Positions 8,323 through 15,846 of a stretch of DNA of 43,415 bases are shown in pieces. How positions within the stretch are numbered: position 1 is the first letter of the stretch; every line of letters starts with the position of its first letter. Origin of the DNA: Acetobacteraceae bacterium (lineage in GTDB: Bacteria > Pseudomonadota > Alphaproteobacteria > Acetobacterales > Acetobacteraceae); assembly GCA_003506895.1 (NCBI GenBank), contig DNXO01000014.1, positions 26,821 to 70,235 of the forward strand. Direction: 5' to 3'. The translations under genes were made by a program, and so were the position numbers. The notes under the pieces are model-generated. The model ran no database searches, had not been told where the DNA came from, and was given only the letters and a program-made list of their open reading frames with translations.

Positions 8323-8746
8323 TGTCTGGCGGCACCGCTGCGCCGAGAGCGTACAGGCCTTTCCGCAGGTGATCGTGCAGATCTGGATCGCCGGCCAAAT
8401 TCACCGCGAGATCATCGTCGGTCAGCGCCGACGCGGCATTAACGGCCGAATCCCAATCGGAAATCCCCAGATCACCAAAGCCCACCCGCATCACGAGCCA
8501 GATTTTTTCCCGCATATCGCGGGGTAGGCGGGCGATCGCCTGGTTCAATGCAACGAATTCCGGTTCGCTTGCGAGCACGTCGGTCAGCTCCACGTTCGCG
8601 GCCGGGTTATGCTCGCCCCGTATGGGTTTGGGTTCGCCCAGATCCGCCTCTCGGACTTTTTCCAACAGCCGGTCGCGAACCTTGCGTGCATCCAGCGCCA
8701 AATCGGCGATGTGCCGGGCCTCCAGCACGTCCAGTTCGTTCAACAT
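8312..8746 (-). CDS. DUF3775 family protein
   Basis: This is a 144-residue cytoplasmic protein of unknown function. The region from VRDRLLEKVREADLGEPKP to LRKGLYALGAAV follows the DUF3775 pattern: an N-terminal helix, a LTDVLASEPEFVALNQAIARLPRDM helix pair, then VMRVGFGDLGISDWDSAVNAA and a final GDPDLHDHLRKGL. The ATG at 8746 is preceded by GGAGA at good spacing; a GTG at 8767 has no ribosome-binding site. It sits 35 bases after the YidB-like stop and overlaps the HhH gene by 11 bases, so the three are probably co-transcribed. I know no assigned biochemical role for this family. Confidence 0.8.
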   Translation of the reverse strand: MLNELDVLEARHIADLALDARKVRDRLLEKVREADLGEPKPIRGEHNPAANVELTDVLASEPEFVALNQAIARLPRDMREKIWLVMRVGFGDLGISDWDSAVNAASALTDDDLAVNLAGDPDLHDHLRKGLYALGAAVPPDNAG

Positions 8747-8781
8747 TGACGCTTTCTCCAATTGCACTGCGTTCAGCAGGT

Positions 8782-9138
8782 TCAGGCGGTCCTGTTCATC
8801 TTGCCTTCCGGAGTCATGTGATGGACGGCGGCCGGTAGCAGGCGGGCGAAATGCACCAGGAACTCGTCGGACGACAGGCCAGCCAGGGTGGAAAAATCCC
8901 CCACCCGCTCATCGCCCAGAACACGCCGCAGGTCTTCCGGGGTGATTGGCAGATTCGGTCCGTTGCCAATCCACGAGGCCATGATGGGCCCAAGCCCGGT
9001 CTGGGTGAACCGATCGGCGAGATCTGGCAATGTGCCCCGTTCACCACCGAGTAATTCTTCAAGCGCGGCCGCCATGGGGCTTACATTCTCGTCGGGAAGC
9101 CGCCGCAGATCGCTAATAACTTCGTTAATCAATCGCAT
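8782..9138 (-). CDS. YidB-like family protein
   Basis: This 118-residue soluble protein matches the YidB family by its core: LADRFTQTGLGPIMASWIGNGPNLPITPEDLRRVLG, then a helical region and a terminal LLPAAVHHMTPEGK. YidB proteins are small, widespread and functionally uncharacterised. AGGAGAC lies six bases before the ATG. The gene begins 83 bases downstream of the centre of an FNR-type box, making it the first gene of the yidB-DUF3775-HhH operon. The N-terminus lacks the long Gly-rich linker seen in many YidB members. The family call is firm; no function is assigned. Confidence 0.8.
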   Translation of the reverse strand: MRLINEVISDLRRLPDENVSPMAAALEELLGGERGTLPDLADRFTQTGLGPIMASWIGNGPNLPITPEDLRRVLGDERVGDFSTLAGLSSDEFLVHFARLLPAAVHHMTPEGKMNRTA

Positions 9139-9214
9139 TGTCCGGTCTCCTGACCATTCAAGAAAAATCTACCAGGACGGAACTTTAAGTAATGGATCGT
9201 GACCCCTCGGCGCA

Positions 9215-9228
9215 TTGATGTGAGTCAA
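9215..9228 (-). promoter_or_regulatory. FNR/FixK-type box upstream of the yidB-DUF3775-HhH operon
   Basis: TTGATGTGAGTCAA lies between the ACP stop and the yidB start, both on the minus strand. It is centred about 83 bases upstream of the yidB ATG. I do not see a convincing -10 hexamer at the class II spacing. Confidence 0.7.
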
Positions 9229-9242
9229 GCCAGGCGGTGTAC

Positions 9243-9479
9243 TCACCGGGTTAGATAGGATACGGCCCCGTCCAATGTGGAAAGCTTCGGGTAATCAGCC
9301 TCGGGGATGTCGATCCCGGATTTTTGGTGCAAAAAAGTAATAAAATTGAGAAAGTCCATGGAATCAAGGTCAAGTTCGTCGCGCAACACCGCACCGCCAG
9401 GTAGTCGATCGAAATCGGCCTCCGGAGCTATGCTGGCAAGGACATCAACGATCAGCGTCCTGGCTTCGCCTGCGTTCAT
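9243..9479 (-). CDS. Acyl carrier protein
   Basis: This is a 78-residue acidic acyl carrier protein. The phosphopantetheine attachment serine is in LRDELDLDSMDFLNF, close to the canonical DSLD/E motif, with the acidic helix II and the GIDIPEADYPKLSTLDGAVSYL tail typical of the fold. Its ATG overlaps the TGA of the E2 gene (ATGA), so it is translationally coupled to a pyruvate-dehydrogenase-type complex. No fatty-acid synthesis gene is nearby. Possible roles, all inferred, are supplying octanoyl groups for lipoylation of the E2, accepting acyl groups from the complex or the acyl-adenylate enzyme, or an independent low-oxygen lipid role. It is the last gene of the five-gene operon. Confidence 0.9.
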   Translation of the reverse strand: MNAGEARTLIVDVLASIAPEADFDRLPGGAVLRDELDLDSMDFLNFITFLHQKSGIDIPEADYPKLSTLDGAVSYLTR

Positions 9480-10624
9480 AACGTGTCCGCCTCCTGCAAC
9501 AGACGGTCAATCTCGACGAGTAAAAGCCCGCCACGGTGGCCGTCGCTCGCGCGATGGTCGGCCGCCAGGGTCAGTGTCACGACAGGCCGCGGCTCAATCG
9601 CGCCGTTAACCACCCAAGGGCGTGTGACGATCCGGCCGATGCCGACCATTGCGACTTGCGGCGGATAGATGATCGGGAAGACGGTCTCAGCCCCCCGATC
9701 GCCCAGGCTGGTCACCGTGATCGTCGGGTCGCTCAGTTCGGAACTCCGCAGACCGGAACCGCGTGCCCGCAGGACGAGGTCTCGCATCGATGCCATCAAC
9801 TCCTCCAGGGAGCGATGGTTGGCGTCGCGGATCGCGGGCGCCAGGAGACCTCCGCCGCGGAGCGCCGTCGCCCATCCGATATGCACGCCATCACCCGGGC
9901 GGAACCGTCCTTCTTCCCAAAATCCATTCAATTCCGGTGTCTTCGCGACCGCGAGGGCGATGGCACGCAAGAAAAGCGCCGCGGGCAAGATGCGTTCGGG
10001 TGGGGGCCGCTCGCGGTTCAATCGTTCGATCCGCGCCAGTGCGTTTGATACGTCGATCGTCTGGCTGAGATAGTAGTGCGGGATTTCCCGCTTTGACCGG
10101 GTCATCGCTGCTGCAATGGCCTGGCGCATCGCAGCCGGGTCAAACCCTGCCCTGCGTCGCGGGGTGGCGCCGCTGGCGACCGAACTCACGGCTGCCTGAA
10201 CATCCGCCAGGGTGATCGCGTTGTCTGGGCCGGTTCCCGTCAGCCGCTGGAGGTCGATGCCGTGTTCGCCGGCAAGCCTGCGGGCGACGGGCGTGATGTG
10301 CGGGCGGCCGGCGACGGCGGCGGGGGCCGCCGGGATCGGGGGCGGCGTTACTGGGGCGGCCTGGGGGGGTGCCATCGCCGGTTCGGTGACCGGACCGGCG
10401 AGCCGCGCCAGCACGGTCCCGACCGGCACCCGTCCGCCCACCGGCACGACGAGTTCCGACACCACGCCGTCATTGAATATTTCGATATCGATGGCACCCT
10501 TCTGGGTTTCCACCACCGCCACGACATTCCCACGCTTCACCCTGTCGCCCGGTCGGACCAACCATTCGACCAGGGTTCCGGCCTCCATATCGGCGCCGAG
10601 CGAGGGCATGCGGAAGTCAGTCAT
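9476..10624 (-). CDS. 2-oxo acid dehydrogenase E2 (dihydrolipoamide acyltransferase)
   Basis: This 382-residue E2 core subunit transfers the acyl group from lipoyl to CoA. A single N-terminal lipoyl domain spans about 1-77 with the lipoyl lysine in VETQKGAIDIEIF (Lys42). A Pro/Ala-rich linker follows, then a peripheral subunit-binding domain (HITPVARRLAGEHGIDLQRLTGTG) and the catalytic domain ending with DHRASDGHRGG, which holds the active-site His and Asp. The ATG at 10624 overlaps the E1-beta stop in an ATGA, which settles the start over an upstream in-frame ATG at 10729. The short one-lipoyl layout is like acetoin or branched-chain E2 as well as PDH E2, so pyruvate is the likely but not proven substrate. 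No E3 gene is present in the operon. Confidence 0.9.
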   Translation of the reverse strand: MTDFRMPSLGADMEAGTLVEWLVRPGDRVKRGNVVAVVETQKGAIDIEIFNDGVVSELVVPVGGRVPVGTVLARLAGPVTEPAMAPPQAAPVTPPPIPAAPAAVAGRPHITPVARRLAGEHGIDLQRLTGTGPDNAITLADVQAAVSSVASGATPRRRAGFDPAAMRQAIAAAMTRSKREIPHYYLSQTIDVSNALARIERLNRERPPPERILPAALFLRAIALAVAKTPELNGFWEEGRFRPGDGVHIGWATALRGGGLLAPAIRDANHRSLEELMASMRDLVLRARGSGLRSSELSDPTITVTSLGDRGAETVFPIIYPPQVAMVGIGRIVTRPWVVNGAIEPRPVVTLTLAADHRASDGHRGGLLLVEIDRLLQEADTL

Positions 10625-11628
10625 CCGCCCTTCACCAGCGTACGGGCCGTTGCGGCAATGGTCGCCGCTTGTGGCAGCGCTGCTTTTTCCAGGTGCGCGG
10701 CATAGGGGATCGGCACTTCGCGAGAGCAAACGCGGCGGATTGGCGCGTCGAGTTCGAAGAACGCCTCCTCGGCGATGCGGGCAGCAATCTCGGCCGACAG
10801 CGATCCCGATCTCCAGCCTTCGTCAACGATCACCACGCGCCGGGTGCGCCGAACCGAACCGAGTATGGTCGGCATATCAAGCGGGCGGAGGACACGCAGG
10901 TCGATGACCTCGGCCTCGATGCCTTCTACCTGGAGAAGGGCCGCCGCTTCCAGTGTCTTGAACAGCATCCCGCCGTAAGCCACCAGGGTAACGTCCCGCC
11001 CCGGACGGCGGATCTTCGCCGAAACGATATCCACGCCCGTGACGCTGGGATCGAGTTCGCCTTCGCGGTTGTAAAGCATGACGTGCTCAAAGATCAGCAC
11101 CGGGTTGGGGTCTTCGATCGCCGGTTGCAGCATGTGCCGCGCATCCTCGACCGTTGCCGGCGTCAGCACCCTCAGGCCAGGAATATGCGCGTACAGGCCT
11201 TCCAAACTATGGGAATGCTGTGCGGCAAGCTGAAGGCCGCCGCCCGTAGCCATGCGGATCACCAGGGGAACGGCGAACTGGCCGCCGGACATGTGCGAAA
11301 TGGTCGCGGCGCTGTTGACGATCTGGTCCAGGGCCAGAAGACTGAAATTGACGGTCATGATCTCGACAATCGGGCGCAGTCCGGCAATCGCCGCGCCGAT
11401 CCCCGCACCGACAAAGCCATTCTCCGACAGGGGCGTGTCGCGGATGCGTTCCTCACCCAGTTCCGTGGCCAGGCCTTTGGTTACGGCATAGCAACCGCCA
11501 TACCGCGCGACGTCCTCGCCCATCAGGAACACCCGGGGGTCGGCAAGGATGGCGGCGCGGATCGCCTGCTTGCACGCTTCGCGATAGGTCATGCGCACTG
11601 CCGCGGTCGTGCTTGCGGGGGCACTCAT
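10621..11628 (-). CDS. 2-oxo acid dehydrogenase E1 component, beta subunit
   Basis: This 335-residue subunit forms the alpha2beta2 thiamine-diphosphate E1 with the upstream gene product. Family marks include MTYREACKQAIRAAILADPRVFLMGEDVARYGG, the SENGFVGAGIGAA segment, the QIVNSAATISHMSGGQF region near the cofactor and QHSHSLEGLYAHIPGL. It oxidatively decarboxylates a 2-oxo acid, most likely pyruvate, and reductively acylates the E2 lipoyl group. The ATG at 11628 overlaps the E1-alpha stop in an ATGA; a further in-frame ATG at 11682 lies inside the E1-alpha gene and lacks that junction. It is coupled to E2 in the same way. Confidence 0.92.
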   Translation of the reverse strand: MSAPASTTAAVRMTYREACKQAIRAAILADPRVFLMGEDVARYGGCYAVTKGLATELGEERIRDTPLSENGFVGAGIGAAIAGLRPIVEIMTVNFSLLALDQIVNSAATISHMSGGQFAVPLVIRMATGGGLQLAAQHSHSLEGLYAHIPGLRVLTPATVEDARHMLQPAIEDPNPVLIFEHVMLYNREGELDPSVTGVDIVSAKIRRPGRDVTLVAYGGMLFKTLEAAALLQVEGIEAEVIDLRVLRPLDMPTILGSVRRTRRVVIVDEGWRSGSLSAEIAARIAEEAFFELDAPIRRVCSREVPIPYAAHLEKAALPQAATIAATARTLVKGG

Positions 11629-12611
11629 TGCGGCACCCGGTCCATGGTGGTGAATCGTTCCAGGTCCTCCACCGGCTCCCACGTGCCGGCCTCGGCGAAT
11701 GCGACGGCGGCATCGACCTCAGCGGCTATCTCGCCTTCGATGTGGTCGATTTCATCCGCGTGCAGCAGCCCGGTTTGCTCAAGCCAGGACCGGAGCTGCA
11801 TGACTGGATCCTTCGCGCGCCAGGTCTCGATCTCCGCCTTGCTGCGATACAACTGCGCATCGAACATGGAGTGTGCTCGGAATCGGTAAGTACGGCACTC
11901 CAGCAGGAAAGGCTCACTGGCTCTACGGATTTCATCGATCGCGCGTTTGGCGGCGACCTCGACGGCAACCACGTTCATGCCGTCCACGGCTTCGCTCGCC
12001 ACACGATATGCGGCCGCTTTTACCGCAATTCGGGTCTCGGCCTCGGCGCGCTCCAAGGCCATGCCCATCGCGTAGAGGTTGTTCTCACAAACGAAAAGCA
12101 CCGGCAGTTTCCACAGCGCGGCAAGATTCATGCTTTCGTGGAACGAACCTTCGTCCACCGCGCCGTCGCCAAAAAAGCAGGCGGTGATCGCGTTGCGCCC
12201 GAGAATCTTGTCACCGAGCGCGGAACCGACAGCGAGCGGCAGGCCGCCGCCAACGATGGCGTTACCGCCATAGAACCGCGTTGCGCGATCAAAGACATGC
12301 ATGGATCCGCCGCGCCCGCGGCAGCAGCCCTCTTGCTTGCCATAGAGTTCGGCCATCAGCGCGTTCATGCCGATGCCGCGGGCCAGTGCCTGCCCGTGTT
12401 CGCGATAGGTAGCGACGATCGCGTCCTCCGGCCGCAAGGCTTCGATCACGCCGACCGAGACGGCTTCTTCGCCGTCGTAAAGATGCATGAAGCCGCGAAT
12501 CTTCTCGCTCTGATAAAGCTCGAAGCACTTCTCCTCGAACCGGCGAATGCGCAGCATGGCCGTCAATAAGTGACGCAGATGGGCGTGGTCCAGGTGCACT
12601 TTTTCGGTCAT
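11625..12611 (-). CDS. 2-oxo acid dehydrogenase E1 component, alpha subunit (pyruvate dehydrogenase type)
   Basis: This 328-residue subunit binds thiamine diphosphate. The GDG...NN motif runs from GDGAVDEGSFHESMNLAALW (from residue 148) to ENN (about 176-178). The GGSMHVFDRATRFYGGNAIVGGGLPLAVGSAL segment is characteristic of PDH/acetoin dehydrogenase E1-alpha. The C-terminal HSMFDAQLYRSKAEIE loop corresponds to the phosphorylation loop region of the family. The gene is the second of five joined by ATGA overlaps behind acs. Acetoin dehydrogenase is the main alternative, but no acetoin genes (acoX, acoR) are present, so pyruvate is favoured. Confidence 0.9.
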   Translation of the reverse strand: MTEKVHLDHAHLRHLLTAMLRIRRFEEKCFELYQSEKIRGFMHLYDGEEAVSVGVIEALRPEDAIVATYREHGQALARGIGMNALMAELYGKQEGCCRGRGGSMHVFDRATRFYGGNAIVGGGLPLAVGSALGDKILGRNAITACFFGDGAVDEGSFHESMNLAALWKLPVLFVCENNLYAMGMALERAEAETRIAVKAAAYRVASEAVDGMNVVAVEVAAKRAIDEIRRASEPFLLECRTYRFRAHSMFDAQLYRSKAEIETWRAKDPVMQLRSWLEQTGLLHADEIDHIEGEIAAEVDAAVAFAEAGTWEPVEDLERFTTMDRVPQ

Positions 12612-14416
12612 CGAACGTCGCCTTCCAGTGTGGACAGATCGCCCTCCGGCAAGCCGAGTTCACGGGCTTTCAGCAGGCGACGCATGATTTTTCCGCTCCG
12701 GGTTCGCGGCAGGCCGGTGCTGAAGTCGATTTCCTTTGGTGCGACCACGGCACCAAGTCGCTTGCGGGCATGGCCGAGCAGTTCGCGACGTAGCGCCTCG
12801 GAGGGGGAGAAGCCGGGGTTGAGTGCGACGAATGCCTTGACGATTTCCCCCGCCATCGGGTCCGGTTTGCCGATCACCCCGGCTTCGGCGACGGCTGGGT
12901 GTTCCATCAGAGTGCTTTCGACCTCGAACGGACCGATCAGGTGGCCTGATGACTTGATGACGTCATCCGACCGGCCGACGAACCAGTAATAGCCATCGGC
13001 GTCTCGCATCGCGAGGTCGCCTGTTAGATACCAAGGGCCGGCGAAGCATTTGCGATAGCGTTCCTCCTCGTGCAGGTAGCCGCGCATCATTGACGGCCAT
13101 CCGGCCTTCAGCGCCAGTTCGCCTTCGACCATCGGTTCGTCGATTTGCGAGACGCCGCCGTCGTCATTGCGGCGGACGATGCCGGCCCCGATCCCCGGCA
13201 GCGGCATTCCCATCGAGCCTGGCTTCACATCCATGGCGACGAAGTTGGCGATCATGATTCCGCCGGTTTCGGTTTGCCACCAGTTGTCGTGGAACGGCTT
13301 GCCGAACGCCTGCTGCCCCCAGATCACCGCTTCGGGATTCAATGGCTCGCCTACGCTGGCCAGGAACCGCAGGGCGGAAAGATCGAAGCCGCGCACTGCA
13401 TCGGTGCCCAGCTTCATCATCATGCGGATCGCGGTAGGCGCCGTGTACCAGACGGAGACGCGTTCGTTTTGAAGGACGCCATACCAGGTTGCAGCGTCGA
13501 ACTCGGCTTCGACGACGATGCTGGTCACGCCATTGGTTAGCGGTGCGATAATCCCGTAGCTGGTTCCCGTGACCCATCCGGGGTCGGCCGTGCACCAGAA
13601 GATGTCGTCGTCATGCAGGTCGAGCGCGTAACGACCGGTGATGTGATGTGTCACCACGGCCTCGTGCACGTGTATGGCGCCCTTGGGCCGTCCGGTCGTG
13701 CCGCTGGTGAAGTGCAACAGGGCACGGTCTTCGGGGGACGTCGGTGGAATGACGAAATCCGGGCTTTGCTGCTCCACGACCTGACGCCAATCGAGGGTGC
13801 CGGGTACCTCGGTTGCGGCCTCGCGGTCCTCCGGCACCAGGATGACGTGCTCGAGCTTTGGCAACTGGGAGCGGATTGCGGCCACCTTGCGGCGATACAG
13901 CGGTTCGGTGGTTACCAGAACGCGGCCTTCGCCGATGTCCAGTCTGGTCATGAGCGGTTCCGGACCAAACGCGGAGAACAGCGGCGAGACGACACATTTT
14001 ACTTTCAAGGCGCCGAGCACCGCGATGTAGAGTTCGGGAATTCGACCAGCCAGCACGAACACGCTGTCGCCTTCTCGTACGCCGAGACCGCGAAGCGTAT
14101 TGGCGAACCGGTTCGTCGCGATCATCAGGTCGCGGTAGGTAAGGATTCGACGGCCGCCGCCACGCCCGATCCAGCGGAGCGCATGGCGATCGGCGTGCGG
14201 TCCGGTTGCATGACGGTCGACGGCCTCGTGTGCGATGTTCAGGCCTCGGCCGCCGGGCAGGCCATCCAGCAACCCGCGTGCGGCTTCCCAGGTGAATGTC
14301 CTGTGGGCCTGGTGGTAGTCCGGCATATTGGCAGGTGCGCCAGAGGCGGCGCGTGGTTTAACGATCCGCGGATAGAGGTCTGCAAGGGAGGCACGGCCAG
14401 CCGCCTGGTCGGACAC
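12608..14416 (-). CDS. acsA: AMP-forming acetyl-CoA synthetase
   Basis: This 602-residue acyl-adenylate enzyme makes acetyl-CoA from acetate, ATP and CoA through acetyl-AMP. The nucleotide-binding P-loop TSGTTGRPKG is at 237-246, the WWQTETGGIMIANF core motif follows, then YLTGDLAMRDADGYYWFVGRSDDVIKSSGHLIGP. The C-terminal RSGKIMRR carries the catalytic and acetylation-prone lysine (Lys576). It is shorter than the roughly 650-residue Acs and resembles the AcsA type of about 570-600 residues. The start codon is GTG at 14416, with AAGG upstream. It heads an operon with PDH-type E1/E2 and ACP behind a strong FNR-type promoter. Propionate or another short acid cannot be excluded as substrate. Confidence 0.88.
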   Translation of the reverse strand: MSDQAAGRASLADLYPRIVKPRAASGAPANMPDYHQAHRTFTWEAARGLLDGLPGGRGLNIAHEAVDRHATGPHADRHALRWIGRGGGRRILTYRDLMIATNRFANTLRGLGVREGDSVFVLAGRIPELYIAVLGALKVKCVVSPLFSAFGPEPLMTRLDIGEGRVLVTTEPLYRRKVAAIRSQLPKLEHVILVPEDREAATEVPGTLDWRQVVEQQSPDFVIPPTSPEDRALLHFTSGTTGRPKGAIHVHEAVVTHHITGRYALDLHDDDIFWCTADPGWVTGTSYGIIAPLTNGVTSIVVEAEFDAATWYGVLQNERVSVWYTAPTAIRMMMKLGTDAVRGFDLSALRFLASVGEPLNPEAVIWGQQAFGKPFHDNWWQTETGGIMIANFVAMDVKPGSMGMPLPGIGAGIVRRNDDGGVSQIDEPMVEGELALKAGWPSMMRGYLHEEERYRKCFAGPWYLTGDLAMRDADGYYWFVGRSDDVIKSSGHLIGPFEVESTLMEHPAVAEAGVIGKPDPMAGEIVKAFVALNPGFSPSEALRRELLGHARKRLGAVVAPKEIDFSTGLPRTRSGKIMRRLLKARELGLPEGDLSTLEGDVR

Positions 14417-14452
14417 AATTCGATCCCTTTTACTGCCGATTTTAACTAGTAA

Positions 14453-14494
14453 ATTCTAAAATCACCAATCCAGGAGCACATTGATCAGGATCAA
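14453..14494 (-). promoter_or_regulatory. FNR-type class II promoter of the acs-pdh-ACP operon
   Basis: A perfect palindromic FNR box, TTGATCAGGATCAA, occupies 14481-14494. Reading the minus strand, a near-consensus -10 hexamer TAGAAT lies at 14458-14453. If transcription starts seven bases after it (about 14446), the box centre falls at -41.5, the textbook class II activator position. The acs GTG follows 30 bases later. This is the best-formed of the six boxes in the window. Confidence 0.8.
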
Positions 14495-14511
14495 TGCCTC
14501 TTGGGGCAAGA

Positions 14512-15324
14512 TTACCTGCCCGGCCGCGGTTGGCAGTTCGGACAGAAGTAGCCCGTCCGGCCACTGCGCTTGTCAGCCTGAATCGCGGTGCCGCAGCGCG
14601 GACATCGGCCATCGGCGCGACGCTCCGACAACAGAAATCCATTCGGCAAACGGTTCATGAAAATCTCGGCACCGGTCCCGCGATCAATCGCAGTCTGCAA
14701 CACTGACTTCATTGCCTGGAACAAGTGACGCCTAGTGGCGCTGTCGAGCGTGTTTGCCCTGGTTGCGGGATGCAATTTGGCTTGGAACAGGATTTCATCG
14801 GCATAGATATTGCCGATCCCGGCCATCCGCGTCTGATCCATCAGGAGCGGCTTGATAGCCTGTTTACCCTTGCCAAGTGCTGCCGCGAACGCCGCGGCAT
14901 CGAACGATGCATCCAGCGCGTCGGGGCCGAGACCTGCGTTGGCAATAAAGGTGCCGCTGCTCTCCACCAGTTGTACATGGCCGATGCGTCTGGGATTGAC
15001 GTAGGCCAGCCGGTCGCCATCGGCGAAGCCGAACCACAACCGAACATAGGGCGGCTCCGATTGATCGCGCACGAGATAATCCAACGAACCGTTGGTCCCG
15101 AAATGCATGGCGAGAGCGCCGGCCGACCCGGTCTCGATGAATAGAACCTTGCCGTGACGCCGGCAGAAGCTCAGGCGCTTGCCTTTCAGTCGTTCCTGTA
15201 GGGCCGTGGGAGAGATGCCCTTCAGGCTCCCGGGGTCGGCGACAACTGCTTTTGCTATGACACGTCCCAGGCAGTACTGGTCTACCAATCGTTTGAAGAG
15301 TTCGACGTCCGGCAGTTCGGGCAT
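14512..15324 (-). CDS. mutM: Fpg/Nei-family DNA glycosylase
   Basis: This 270-residue bifunctional glycosylase/AP lyase removes oxidised bases such as 8-oxoguanine. Processing of the initial Met would expose the catalytic proline of PELPDVE, with the adjacent Glu conserved. The conserved lysine lies in RRHGKVLF, and the C-terminal zinc finger is CPRCG...CPNCQ with the Arg-containing GRTGYFCP loop. PELPDVE instead of the usual PELPEVE suggests a divergent Fpg paralogue rather than necessarily the main housekeeping MutM. It lies on the same strand as acs but ends just before the acs FNR box, so it has a separate promoter. The gene symbol reflects the family. Confidence 0.82.
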   Translation of the reverse strand: MPELPDVELFKRLVDQYCLGRVIAKAVVADPGSLKGISPTALQERLKGKRLSFCRRHGKVLFIETGSAGALAMHFGTNGSLDYLVRDQSEPPYVRLWFGFADGDRLAYVNPRRIGHVQLVESSGTFIANAGLGPDALDASFDAAAFAAALGKGKQAIKPLLMDQTRMAGIGNIYADEILFQAKLHPATRANTLDSATRRHLFQAMKSVLQTAIDRGTGAEIFMNRLPNGFLLSERRADGRCPRCGTAIQADKRSGRTGYFCPNCQPRPGR

Positions 15325-15421
15325 AGGTGGTCCCAGTGGAATGCCATCGGTTTGACGAGAAACGGCGGCTTACAGAGCCGCGCGGAATGCGTAGGCAATT
15401 CTTCTCGACGGGCCGGCTCGA

Positions 15422-15778
15422 TTAGCACGTCACGTGGAACAGGCCGATCTTCTTACCGCGGGCGTCATTGAAAACAGTAAGCGCCCGCGGGGTCGGCTGG
15501 GTCACGATCTCGCATCCCTTTTTCGCCAAATAGGCCTCTGCCTCAGGGGAGAGCCGCATATTGCCCTCCTGTCCCGCCCCCAGGACCAACAACTTGCTGC
15601 CCTTTTCGAACACGAATTTCGCCTCGTCCTCGGATACGAGATGCGAGGTGCCATAACGCTTTTTCGAAAGCTTCTTCTTGCGCTTCACGACATCACCATC
15701 GAGCCGGATGACGACATCATGTTCGTATGTTTTCCCGTCGATCGTAATGCTGCCAAATGTCGTGTCATCGATCCGCAT
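15422..15778 (-). CDS. Mth938-like (NDUFAF3-type) domain protein
   Basis: This 118-residue single-domain protein resembles the Mth938/Xcc1710 fold. It starts MRIDDTTFGSITIDGKTYEHDVVI and contains KFVFEKGSKLLVLGAGQEGNMRLSPEAEAYLAKKGCEIVTQPTPRALTVFN. The family includes the mitochondrial complex I assembly factor NDUFAF3, and bacterial members are uncharacterised. The ATG at 15778 follows a short G-rich stretch; an in-frame upstream start at 15901 would overlap the BON gene and adds sequence unlike the family. It lies between the BON and Fpg genes on the same strand, with gaps of 68 and 97 bases. Confidence 0.8.
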   Translation of the reverse strand: MRIDDTTFGSITIDGKTYEHDVVIRLDGDVVKRKKKLSKKRYGTSHLVSEDEAKFVFEKGSKLLVLGAGQEGNMRLSPEAEAYLAKKGCEIVTQPTPRALTVFNDARGKKIGLFHVTC

Positions 15779-15846
15779 GATTGACCCCCCACCGCGACGA
15801 TAGCGGCCCAACGTCAAGAACCTGGAACAGGCACGGCGGCGCAGCG

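Noticed and set aside
10669..11889. Long open frame on the plus strand across the E1 genes (about 406 codons)
   Set aside because: It is antisense to well-conserved E1-alpha and E1-beta, with no recognisable motif; GC-rich DNA often gives such frames.
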